From JAJFFW01 sp963922595 (GTDB lineage Bacteria; Pseudomonadota; Alphaproteobacteria; Caulobacterales; Parvularculaceae): DNA of 64,000 bases. How positions within the stretch are numbered: the first letter of the stretch is position 1; the number at the start of each line of letters is the position of its first letter. Below are positions 8,325 through 15,780 of the stretch, piece after piece. The DNA lies in contig CAWUIM010000002.1 in assembly GCA_963922595.1 (NCBI GenBank), forward strand, positions 1 through 64,000, given 5' to 3'. The notes below the pieces were generated by a model that had not been told where the DNA came from, did not search any database, and saw only the letters and a list, made by a program, of their open reading frames with translations. A program made the position numbers and the translations under genes.

Positions 8325-9734
8325 TTACTTTTTGAAGGGCCACGTTTCTATCGGATCCACACGTTCGCCCGCCTGATATGTCTCCACGTGGACATGCGGA
8401 CCTGTCGTCTTTCCGGTAAGGCCGACGGTGGCGATCTGTTCGCCTTTTTTCACCTTCTGTCCGCTTTCGACGCTGTATTCGCCGAGATGAGAAAGAAGCG
8501 TGCGCGTTCCATCAGCGGTTTCGACAACGACAACCTTCCCGTATCCCGCCTTTCCGTTGTAAAGATCGGTCGCCTCGATAATCGCGCCGTCCGCCGGGGC
8601 GTAGATCGGCGTGCCGATCGGCGCGGCGATATCGATGCCGTGATGGGTCATCGTTTTGCCGGACTTGAACGGATCATACTGAACGCCGTAAGACGCGGTA
8701 AGGCGGCCTTCGAGCATGAAAGAGATATTGTTGACGAGCGCGCCATTGGCGTCGCCGTCATCGGCTTGGGCAGAAAGCGTGAAGGCGCCCGACGCGATAA
8801 TCGCCGCGGCGGCCAGGTTGAGCGCCGTTTTATTCGCCCGTCCCTGAAAGGACGGCGCAGCGCCGGCCATGATATTTCTAAGTCTCATCTTTTCACTCCT
8901 TAGATGGTTGGCGGAAAATGAAGCAGCCGGAAGGCGCCGGTCCTGGGCTGCGGAAAGGCGCAATGCATCCAGAAGCGTTTCCGCGTAGGCCCGGCGCAAT
9001 TCAGTTGAGCGACCGCCGGCGACGGCGATATCGCACTGTGTTTCAATGCTGTCGCCCCACCGTTTGAAGAGCGCATGGGCGAATGGCGATGGCCAACAGA
9101 CGGCGAGGAGCGCGCGAAGCGCCAGCCCTGTCTCGTCGTCCCGCCGAACGATATGCGCGGCCTCGTGGTCGAGAATATCCCGCAATTGCGATGCGGAAAA
9201 TCTTGTCGCCAATTGTTCGGGGATCACAATTTGCGATTGTTCAGGACGGCCGAATGGACTGTACGTGTACGGCGTTGTGACCTCATCTGTCAGGTAGAAT
9301 TTTCGGTCGCCGCCAAGAGTGGTCGCCGTCGCCCGCCGCGCGATGGCGTGTGCGCGTCCGCGTCCGGCGGTCAATCGTAGAAAGCAAACACCGACACCGA
9401 GCACGTAAATATAGCCGATGGCGCTTTTCAGAAATGGTATGGAAAACTCTTTTTGCGTTTCCCCGCCATCGACTTGTTTGGCGTTGATTAATCCCAGCGG
9501 TTCAAGCGGGTCGTGCAAGAACGGCATATGAAGCCCGGAAGCGGGGTTTAGCGCCGGAAAGCTGAGAAGAAGCGCGGCGAGGAACGGCGTCGCGACGCAG
9601 GCGATGAGCGCCGCCGCCCAGAATGCGGGCCAATTGCGGAAGCGGCGTTCGAGACTGGAAAGAGCGAACGCAAGCGCCCAGACAAGGGCGCTGACGGCGA
9701 ACATGGCCATTGAAAAAACAAATGCGGCGTTCAT
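8325..9734 (-). CDS. M56 (BlaR1-type) and M23 double-domain membrane metallopeptidase
   Basis: The 469-residue protein starts with membrane segments near 5-25, 40-60 and 101-120, then the M56 zinc motif HEAAH (190-194) with a candidate third ligand in SIETQCD (E231), and a further membrane helix at 303-323. In place of a BlaR1 penicillin sensor the C-terminus is a complete M23/LytM endopeptidase: HHGIDIAAPIGTPIYAP (H365, D369), LLSHLG (H416) and GPHVHVE (H447, H449). M56 proteins cleave BlaI-type repressors on the cytoplasmic side; M23 domains cut peptidoglycan cross-bridges in the periplasm. Its start overlaps the blaI-like stop (ATGA), so the pair forms one signalling unit. Confidence 0.9.
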   Translation of the reverse strand: MNAAFVFSMAMFAVSALVWALAFALSSLERRFRNWPAFWAAALIACVATPFLAALLLSFPALNPASGLHMPFLHDPLEPLGLINAKQVDGGETQKEFSIPFLKSAIGYIYVLGVGVCFLRLTAGRGRAHAIARRATATTLGGDRKFYLTDEVTTPYTYSPFGRPEQSQIVIPEQLATRFSASQLRDILDHEAAHIVRRDDETGLALRALLAVCWPSPFAHALFKRWGDSIETQCDIAVAGGRSTELRRAYAETLLDALRLSAAQDRRLPAASFSANHLRSEKMRLRNIMAGAAPSFQGRANKTALNLAAAAIIASGAFTLSAQADDGDANGALVNNISFMLEGRLTASYGVQYDPFKSGKTMTHHGIDIAAPIGTPIYAPADGAIIEATDLYNGKAGYGKVVVVETADGTRTLLSHLGEYSVESGQKVKKGEQIATVGLTGKTTGPHVHVETYQAGERVDPIETWPFKK

Positions 9735-10114
9735 GATCTCGTCTTATCCTCCGCATCCGCTGCTTTTTTCAGATAGGCTTCCAACTCCTCCAATTCCTCG
9801 GAGGACAATACGGCGCTCCGAACGAGATTAGCCACCGGCAACGGTCCTTGCAGTCCGAGCACGTCTGATGTGAACTGTTGAATGATCGCGGCAAGCGTCG
9901 GGATTTTCTTCGCCTTCGCGCGATAGAGGTTCAATCCATGCTTGTCGCTGACGGTCACCATGTTTTTTTCGACCATGCGGTCGACGGTCTTGCGTGTGGA
10001 TGAGCGCGACCAGCCGAGATCATCGGCGACAGCGTCGTGGATCTCCCGCAGACTCTGTTCTTTGTGGGTCCACAAATGTTTCAGGATGCGCAATTCCGAT
10101 GGGGCCGGTCTCAT
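9731..10114 (-). CDS. BlaI/MecI/CopY family transcriptional repressor
   Basis: The protein has 127 residues from ATG 10114. A longer frame reaches TTG 10150, but that codon is part of a TTGACA hexamer and the extra codons overlap a palindromic operator. The winged helix is clear: PSELRILKHLWTHKEQSLRE, then WSRSSTRKTVDRMVEKNM as recognition region, followed by a dimerisation/cleavage segment (AAIIQQFTSDVLGLQ). Family repressors hold their own operon off until an M56 protease cleaves them. The overlapping downstream gene is exactly such a protease, so it is the probable partner. Confidence 0.9.
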   Translation of the reverse strand: MRPAPSELRILKHLWTHKEQSLREIHDAVADDLGWSRSSTRKTVDRMVEKNMVTVSDKHGLNLYRAKAKKIPTLAAIIQQFTSDVLGLQGPLPVANLVRSAVLSSEELEELEAYLKKAADAEDKTRS

Positions 10115-10150
10115 GTCGCCAATGTGCGACACGTGTCGCCACTCTGTCAA
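10114..10150 (-). promoter_or_regulatory. Probable autoregulated promoter and operator of the blaI-like operon
   Basis: On the minus strand TTGACA lies at 10150-10145. Between it and the ATG is a perfect 14-bp palindrome, GCGACACGTGTCGC (10126-10139), whose ACA-NN-TGT core matches the layout of CopY/BlaI operators (TACA-NN-TGTA). A further TGTCGC half-site at 10114-10119 pairs with GCGACA at 10126-10131 across six bases. No good -10 is visible. The best candidate (CACATT, about 18 bases from TTGACA) would put the transcript start at or next to the ATG, suggesting a leaderless or nearly leaderless mRNA. Confidence 0.6.
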
Positions 10151-10193
10151 CCCTCTATTTTCGTCTTCTTAAATTTCGCTTTTTCAAAAAAAA

Positions 10194-10215
10194 GAGGCGT
10201 TCTGACGAACGCCTC
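10194..10215 (-). terminator. Rho-independent terminator of the beta-propeller gene
   Basis: A perfect 9-bp stem GAGGCGTTC/GAACGCCTC with a four-base loop is followed on the minus strand by a run of eight T. It lies 24 bp past the stop of the leftward gene at 10239-11615 and before blaI. Confidence 0.9.
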
Positions 10216-10238
10216 TCTTCAATGAAGCAATAGCGTGC

Positions 10239-11615
10239 TTAAAACGCCGCAATGCCTTGCGTATCGATTGTCGGCAGATTTCCGGTCGGCGTCGTCTGGA
10301 TCAAAGACAAAGAACCATCGTCCTCTGTTTTGTAAACATTGACCTGACCGCGCAGACCGAGAAGCTGATAGAGATACTCGCCATTGTCGCTGGCGGCCAT
10401 ATCGATGAAGCCGTCGCTTTGCGTTCCGAAGGCGAGGGGGCCGTCCGTGCGGCTCACTTCGCCTGGCTGATCGGCGACGATATCGACGAACTCGACGACG
10501 CCTTCGTCAAAGCTGAACGCCGAAATGTTGGAATCGACTGTGTTCGAGGCCCAGAATTCTTCTCCGTCTGCGGAGAATTCGAGCCAGCATGTGGTTCGCA
10601 TACCGTCAAGAACGCCGCCACCGGAGAGGACGTCGAGGCTAATCGGGGTAAGCGAGCCAAACTCGCCAAGCTCCCACGACGAGATAGAGCCCGCCTGAAG
10701 ATTCGGGAAGGTCGGGGGCAGGCCGTCACTGGAAAATTCACGCGCCTCTGAAACAACGACAAATTGACGGCCGTCATCTTCAACAATTTCGTGGCTGATC
10801 GCCGAGGCGAGGTTGCGTCCGTCTGCATTGCCAAAGGCGGTCGAGGAGGCTTCCGCGAGCGCGGATGGCGTCGGCACACCATTGCGGTCGACGCCGAAGA
10901 CAACGAGTTCCGGCGTGTCGCCGCCATTGAGAAGGACAGAGCCTGCATTGATTGACGTGACGGTAAGGAAGCGGCCGTCAGGGCTAAACCGCACATTAGA
11001 CGGACGATTTTCAAGTACGCGCCGGGAACCGCGAATGGAGCGGAGGTTGCCGTTGCGCGCCACGCTGAAGGCTTCGATTGCGCCTTCCTGATCCGGCTCG
11101 CCGGTGAAGACGCCGTCTGCGTCAATCGAGGAAACGATGATGACGCCGTCGCGATAGGCGATGGAGTTCGGCGCGACGCCGTTGACGAATTCCGTGTCCG
11201 TCAACCGCAGGCGGAGATCGTCGCCGATCTGAAAGGCGCTGACCGAATTGGAACCGGCGTTGACGACAAAGAGCTGGCGGCGATCGTCGCTGAGAACGAC
11301 AGCGTCGCCTGAGATCAATGGATCGAGACCTTCCGGTCCGTCAAAATCCGTGGAGCCCTGGCCGCCGGTGGCGAATTCGCCGATGAGGGACAGCGTGCCG
11401 TCGTCGCGCCGTCCATAAGCGACGACGGTATTCTGGTCGACATCATTGCTCATGACAAAAACGGCGCCGTCAAAGTCAGCCGCACGCCCGCGTCCGCCGA
11501 ACGGATCGGATGTACCGCCGCCGAATGTGGGCTCAGATTGGGCGAAGGCGATGCTTGAGGCGACGAGAGCCGTTGCGCCAAGCAGCGCAGATTTAATGAA
11601 AGTGTTGGGGGTCAT
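10239..11615 (-). CDS. Exported beta-propeller (lactonase/YVTN-like) protein
   Basis: The protein has 458 residues from ATG 11615, with GGAGAG ahead. The N-terminus is a Sec signal (FIKSALLGATALVASSIAFAQ, cleavage after AFA). The mature part repeats a propeller-blade pattern: AVFVMSNDVDQNTVVAYGRR, QLFVVNAGSNSVSAFQIG, NVRFSPDGRFLTVTSINAG, EFWASNTVDSNISAFSFDEG and EYLYQLLGLRGQVNVYKTED. This matches the seven-bladed 6-phosphogluconolactonase/YVTN class. As it is exported it is unlikely to be a cytosolic Pgl. No catalytic residues can be assigned. It forms a single-gene unit with its own terminator. Confidence 0.85.
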   Translation of the reverse strand: MTPNTFIKSALLGATALVASSIAFAQSEPTFGGGTSDPFGGRGRAADFDGAVFVMSNDVDQNTVVAYGRRDDGTLSLIGEFATGGQGSTDFDGPEGLDPLISGDAVVLSDDRRQLFVVNAGSNSVSAFQIGDDLRLRLTDTEFVNGVAPNSIAYRDGVIIVSSIDADGVFTGEPDQEGAIEAFSVARNGNLRSIRGSRRVLENRPSNVRFSPDGRFLTVTSINAGSVLLNGGDTPELVVFGVDRNGVPTPSALAEASSTAFGNADGRNLASAISHEIVEDDGRQFVVVSEAREFSSDGLPPTFPNLQAGSISSWELGEFGSLTPISLDVLSGGGVLDGMRTTCWLEFSADGEEFWASNTVDSNISAFSFDEGVVEFVDIVADQPGEVSRTDGPLAFGTQSDGFIDMAASDNGEYLYQLLGLRGQVNVYKTEDDGSLSLIQTTPTGNLPTIDTQGIAAF

Positions 11616-11924
11616 TTGTTCTCTCCGAAGATAAACGCAAAAAAGAGGCGCCGCCGCCGCGAGACGGCGTCGTCGTTTAGGGGTAAGTTTTTGGTTCATC
11701 GGCTGCGCAAGGCCTGCCCGCGATGCGTTCCGCCGCTTCAGAATTACTCAGTACAAAGTACGATCGCTTCAGATCGCGTCGCGGACGGTAGGCGACGTCG
11801 AGACGAGGCGCATGCAACAATTATCTGACGGTCTTTCACGAGCGGGTGAGAAAGAAGTTATCCGGACATGGCCTATTTGGTCCAATCGTGATTTGACGGC
11901 GCGAAGTCGCACCGCCTTGAGCGA

Positions 11925-12140
11925 TCACGCTTTTGCAAACGGTCTTTGCTGAAAGCATTCGATGGAGCGATAGACCAATTTCATTTCGGTTTCCGGCACG
12001 CGCAGCCGGAGCCGCGTAAGGAGTTCGTTCAGTCAAAAGTGTGGATTCTTCTTTTGCGCTGTCTTCAAAATGTCCGAAAGGTCCGCCGAATTGAACCGTT
12101 CGCTCGCCACGCTCGTGAAAGCGAGTTGTCGTATGCTCAA
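11925..12140 (-). pseudogene. BLUF photosensor domain remnant
   Basis: From TTG 12140, preceded by AAGGA, the minus strand reads SIRQLAFTSVASERFNSADL then SDILKTAQKKNPHF and a TGA at 12033-12035. This follows the BLUF N-terminal pattern (aromatic-x-S-x-A, then DLxxILxxAxxxN). In the same frame after the stop comes MKLVYRSIECFQQRPFAKA, similar to the end of BLUF domains, then a second stop at 11925-11927. The central GxTGxLLY...FxQxLEG part is missing. BLUF domains bind FAD and sense blue light, and the flavin-contact tyrosine is phenylalanine here. The call rests on pattern recall only. Confidence 0.35.
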
Positions 12141-12329
12141 GCTCGCAGTCCTTTGCCGTATCGATTATTGATTTTTATCAAGAGTACGAACGAGTGGTTT
12201 CCAGGGGGTTGAAGGGTGCGGGGGGAACTGACGGCGCCATGCGTGGATCATGAAACCTTGCGTCGCCCTTTCTAACCGCGCCCAGCGATTTTTTCCGGCG
12301 CAGTGAAAATTGTCCCGATGCGCGAACCT

Positions 12330-12413
12330 ATGAAGGCCGACGAATGTGAAGCTAAACAAATCCTTAAGGCATGCGGCGCGCTGGTGGCGGACGGGGTAGC
12401 GATTTTGATATAA
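12330..12413 (+). pseudogene. Truncated copy of the 5' end of sucC
   Basis: An ATG-led frame of 27 codons (MKADECEAKQILKACGALVA then DGVAILI) ends at TAA 12411-12413. It aligns over its full length with the start of the intact SucC 809 bp downstream (MNIHEYQAKQLLKSFGAPVA then DGVAVLS). At DNA level 12375-12408 matches 13184-13217 at 30 of 34 positions. No ribosome-binding site is evident and the homology stops abruptly, so it is probably a degraded partial duplication rather than a working leader peptide. Confidence 0.6.
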
Positions 12414-12454
12414 ATTAAACCGGGTGGAAGCCGTTTTACGGGAGGAGATGCGCG

Positions 12455-13018
12455 ATGACTGACCATGGCGACTTTCTAGAAGGCGGAACGCTGCGATTCG
12501 TGCGGCGATTGCCAGGACCTATTGAGCGGGTGTGGGCGTATCTCACGGAGCCAGCAAAGCGCGCTTTGTGGTTCGCTGACGGCGAAACGTCGCCGACGCC
12601 GGGCGGCAAAGTGGAATTCAAATTCGACCATAGCCGATTGAGCGATCATGATGACCCGTACCCTGAGAAATATAAGGAGATGGAGCACGGCGTCGAATTT
12701 GAAGGCGAGACGCTCATCTACAAGCCGCCGCACTTACTCGCTTTGCTTTGGCCAGAGGCGGCGGGCGGCGATGACACGAAAGTCACCTTTCGCCTTTCTG
12801 AGGAAGGCGATGACGTGCTGCTGGAACTTCTGCACGAGCGAATTTCCTCCGATGACGATCTATATAGCGCAGCGGCGGGATGGCATGTGCATTTCGGCAT
12901 CCTCATTGCGCGCCTCGCTGGGGATGCGCCCGACCCCTTCTGGGCGCCCCATGAGCGCCTGGCGCGAGAGTATGAAAAGCGGCTTTCCGGGCTGAAAGAC
13001 CGTCTTTACAAAGGATGA
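12455..13018 (+). CDS. SRPBCC (AHSA1-like) domain protein
   Basis: The protein has 187 residues with a strong GGAGGAG site before ATG 12455. The START/Bet v1-like fold is seen in TLRFVRRLPGPIERVWAYLT, EPAKRALWFADGETSPTPGG, the FEGETLIYKPPHLLALLW strand and KVTFRLSEEGDDVLLELLHE, ending with a helix around GWHVHFGILIARLAG. AHSA1-type proteins bind hydrophobic ligands or act as Hsp90 activators in eukaryotes; bacterial ones are mostly of unknown ligand. It is monocistronic and lies between the decayed region and sucC. Confidence 0.82.
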   Translation: MTDHGDFLEGGTLRFVRRLPGPIERVWAYLTEPAKRALWFADGETSPTPGGKVEFKFDHSRLSDHDDPYPEKYKEMEHGVEFEGETLIYKPPHLLALLWPEAAGGDDTKVTFRLSEEGDDVLLELLHERISSDDDLYSAAAGWHVHFGILIARLAGDAPDPFWAPHERLAREYEKRLSGLKDRLYKG

Positions 13019-13138
13019 TCGTCGGCGCGATGACGACTATCAGATGACGGCGGCCATGGGCGCGCTGCCAAATCTCTTGCCGATAGGGCGGGCGCCGGTA
13101 TAAGTGGCGAAAGTTTTTCTCTCAGCGGAGCCGCTCTC

Positions 13139-14329
13139 ATGAATATTCACGAATACCAAGCCAAACAGCTGCTGAAATCTTTCGGCGCGCCGGTGGCGGA
13201 CGGGGTTGCGGTTCTGAGCGCCGACGAGGCGGAAGCGGCGGCGAAATCGCTCCCGGGGCCGCTTTATGTGGTAAAGGCCCAAATCCATGCGGGCGGACGC
13301 GGCAAGGGCAAGTTCAAGGAACCTGAAGCGGGTGAGAAGGGCGGCGTACGTCTCGCAAGCTCGCCAGCCGAAGCGGCCGAGTTCACGAAACAAATGCTCG
13401 GCGCGACGCTTGTTACCAAACAAACGGGCGATGAGGGCAAGCAGGTCAACCGCATCTATATTGAGGACGGCGCCGACATTGAAACGGAGCTTTATCTCTC
13501 CGCGCTCGTCGATCGCGGCACGGGCCGCATCGCGTTCGTCGCCTCCACCGAAGGCGGCATGAACATCGAGGAAGTGGCCGAGGAGACGCCGGAAAAAATC
13601 CATACGATCCATGTGGACCCGGCGACCGGCATAATGCCTCACCACGGACGATCCGTGGCGAAAGCGCTCCGGCTCAGCGGCGCGCAAGGCAAGCAATGCG
13701 GCAAGCTCGTGAACATTCTCTACAAAGCGTTCACCGAAAAAGACATGGACATGCTGGAGATCAATCCGCTGATCGTCATGAAGAACGGCGATCTACGTGT
13801 GCTCGACGCCAAGGTCTCCTTCGACGGCAACGCCATGTTTCGCCACGCCGATCTCATGGAATTGCGCGACATTACGGAGGAAGATCCCTTCGAAGTGGAA
13901 GCGGCAAAATATGATCTGTCTTACGTGAAGCTCGACGGCAATATCGGCTGCATGGTGAACGGCGCGGGCCTCGCCATGTCGACCATGGACATTATCAAAC
14001 ATTACGGGGCCGAGCCCGCCAACTTTCTCGATGTGGGCGGCGGCGCGACGAAAGAGAAAGTGACCGAGGCCTTCAAGATCATTACCTCCGATCCGGCGGT
14101 GAAGGGCATTCTTGTGAATATCTTCGGCGGCATTATGCGATGCGACACGATCGCGGAAGGCATCATCGCGGCGGTGAAGGAAGTCGGGCTTGAAGATCCG
14201 CTCGTCGTGCGTCTTGAAGGCACCAAGGTCGAAGAGGGTAAAAAGCTTCTCGCCGAGTCAGGCCTGAAAATTACGCCTGCGGATGACTTGGAAGACGCGG
14301 CCGAGAAAGTCGTTGCGGCGGTAAAGTAG
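13139..14329 (+). CDS. sucC: Succinate--CoA ligase (ADP-forming) subunit beta
   Basis: The 396-residue length is typical of SucC. The ATP-grasp N-terminus MNIHEYQAKQLLKSFGAPVA and IHAGGRGKGKFK, the DMDMLEINPLIVMKNGDL metal-binding segment, and the CoA/ligase C-terminal part with ANFLDVGGGATKEKVTEAF and GILVNIFGGIMRCDTIAEGI are all intact. It couples succinyl-CoA cleavage to ATP formation in the TCA cycle and needs SucD. No sucD follows: the next gene, 9 bp away, is korB on the opposite strand. The usual sucC-sucD pair is therefore split here, which is odd. The adjoining korAB supplies succinyl-CoA, so the linkage makes metabolic sense. Confidence 0.96.
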   Translation: MNIHEYQAKQLLKSFGAPVADGVAVLSADEAEAAAKSLPGPLYVVKAQIHAGGRGKGKFKEPEAGEKGGVRLASSPAEAAEFTKQMLGATLVTKQTGDEGKQVNRIYIEDGADIETELYLSALVDRGTGRIAFVASTEGGMNIEEVAEETPEKIHTIHVDPATGIMPHHGRSVAKALRLSGAQGKQCGKLVNILYKAFTEKDMDMLEINPLIVMKNGDLRVLDAKVSFDGNAMFRHADLMELRDITEEDPFEVEAAKYDLSYVKLDGNIGCMVNGAGLAMSTMDIIKHYGAEPANFLDVGGGATKEKVTEAFKIITSDPAVKGILVNIFGGIMRCDTIAEGIIAAVKEVGLEDPLVVRLEGTKVEEGKKLLAESGLKITPADDLEDAAEKVVAAVK

Positions 14330-14338
14330 GGCTAAAGC

Positions 14339-15352
14339 CTACGCCGACGCCTTTTCCTTCGTCCAGACGCTGCCCTTGTGGAGCGCATCGGCGACCTTGC
14401 CGGTGCGTTTTCCTTGCGTCGTATGGTTAGCCCAGAAGGCTGCGTCAAAGGTCGACGCTTCAACACGATGAATAACGCCGAGCGCCATCGGGAATTCCGG
14501 GTGCGTCATAGTCAACAATAGCTGCGCGATCATAGGATTTGTCTCGTCATGGACGAGAAGCTCGCTTTCCAGAACGCCGCCGTCGCCGACAGACACCACC
14601 TCAAGCGACAGCGATTGCGGATTGAAGCGCAATCCCTTCTCCCCTTTAGCGAAGACAAGCGGCTTGCCATGCTCAACATGAATTTGGGTGTCGGCGGCTG
14701 TCTTCTTGGCGACGAATCCATCGAACACGTCTTTGTTGTAGACGATGCAGTTCTGGAAGATTTCAACGAACGCAGCGCCGCGATAAGCATGGGCGGCTTT
14801 TAGCGTGGCGCCCAGATTCTTGGCGTCCGTATCGATGCCGCGGGCGATGAATTTCGCGCCTGCGCCAAGCGCGAATGCGCCGGCCGAGACGGGCGCGTCG
14901 ATCGATCCTTTCGGCGAGGAAGGCGAGCGCGTGCCGGGGCGCGATGTGGGCGAGTACTGACCCTTCGTCAGCCCGTAAATCTCGTTGTTGAAGAGCATGA
15001 TCTGCATATCAACATTTCGGCGCAACACGTGAAGCATATGGTTGCCGCCGATGGAAAGCCCGTCGCCGTCGCCCGTCACCATCCACACATCGAGGTCAGG
15101 CTGCGCAAGCTTCAAGCCCGTGGCGAAGGCGGGCGCGCGCCCATGGATCGTGTGAAATCCGTAGGCGTTCATATAATAGGGAAAGCGCGACGAGCAGCCG
15201 ATGCCGGAGACAAAGGCGGTCTTGTCCGGATCGGCGCCGATGTCGGCCATGACTTTCTGGACGCATTTCAGGATCGCATAGTCGCCGCATCCGGGGCACC
15301 AGCGCACTTCCTGATCGGTGGCGAAGTCTTTGGCGGTGAGGGGAGCGTTCAT
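14339..15352 (-). CDS. korB: 2-oxoglutarate:ferredoxin oxidoreductase subunit beta
   Basis: The 337-residue ThDP-binding subunit has EVRWCPGCGDYAILKCVQKV at the N-terminus (Fe-S cysteines and ThDP-pocket GCGD), FVSGIGCSSRFPYYMN, HGRAPAFATGLKLA, and the Mg-diphosphate motif VTGDGDGLSIGGNH ... LFNNEIYGLTKGQYSPTS. With KorA it oxidises 2-oxoglutarate (possibly other 2-oxoacids) to succinyl-CoA and reduced ferredoxin. Its ATG overlaps the stop of the small secreted protein (TAATG), giving the order korA, small protein, korB. The gene ends convergently with sucC. Confidence 0.93.
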   Translation of the reverse strand: MNAPLTAKDFATDQEVRWCPGCGDYAILKCVQKVMADIGADPDKTAFVSGIGCSSRFPYYMNAYGFHTIHGRAPAFATGLKLAQPDLDVWMVTGDGDGLSIGGNHMLHVLRRNVDMQIMLFNNEIYGLTKGQYSPTSRPGTRSPSSPKGSIDAPVSAGAFALGAGAKFIARGIDTDAKNLGATLKAAHAYRGAAFVEIFQNCIVYNKDVFDGFVAKKTAADTQIHVEHGKPLVFAKGEKGLRFNPQSLSLEVVSVGDGGVLESELLVHDETNPMIAQLLLTMTHPEFPMALGVIHRVEASTFDAAFWANHTTQGKRTGKVADALHKGSVWTKEKASA

Positions 15353-15777
15353 TATTCTTTTTCCACGTAAGAAGGAATGGCGAGGGCGTCATTGAGCGCA
15401 AAATATTCGGCGACGGCGAGCGGGCGAATGAGAAAGCCGTTAGCGTTGCGGTTCATGGCGTAAATTTCGTCGCGCGTATAAATCGCCTGACAGCGCAGGA
15501 GACCGCGCTGGTAGATTTCGATCTGCACGGCGGATTTCGGCCAGATCGTCGACGGCGTGTTCCAGCCGCCTTTCAGATCGCGCAAGGCGGTGATGAGTTG
15601 TTCCTGATCGACGTTTGCGATCACTGGATCAGGCGTCGGGTCAAGCGGATTGGCGGCCGCCCAGCCCACTTCCACGTCAAAGCTGATATCGTCGCCGAAT
15701 TCGCGGTCGAAACACATTGATTGCGCCGCGGCGGCCGATGAGGCGAGAAAGCTCGCGATGATCACAATAAGCCGCAT
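15352..15777 (-). CDS. Small exported protein of unknown function inserted between korA and korB
   Basis: The 141-residue protein has a clear Sec signal (MRLIVIIASFLASSAAAAQS). The mature part has two cysteines (CFDREFG near the N-terminus and LLRCQAIYT) that could form a disulfide, and no known motif. It starts 3 bp after korA stops and its stop overlaps the korB start, so it is part of the operon by position. An exported protein has no obvious role in a cytosolic ferredoxin oxidoreductase, so it may be an insertion that kept translational coupling. Confidence 0.75.
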   Translation of the reverse strand: MRLIVIIASFLASSAAAAQSMCFDREFGDDISFDVEVGWAAANPLDPTPDPVIANVDQEQLITALRDLKGGWNTPSTIWPKSAVQIEIYQRGLLRCQAIYTRDEIYAMNRNANGFLIRPLAVAEYFALNDALAIPSYVEKE

Positions 15778-15780
15778 ATT

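Larger units (their letters stand above)
11616..12454. other. Gene-poor stretch with two decayed fragments
   Basis: Some 840 bp separate the beta-propeller gene from the SRPBCC gene with no intact gene. On the minus strand around 11925-12140 is a BLUF-like pseudogene, and at 12330-12413 on the plus strand a truncated copy of the sucC start; both are listed separately. The rest shows no motif I recognise. The area looks like a recombination or deletion scar. Confidence 0.6.
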
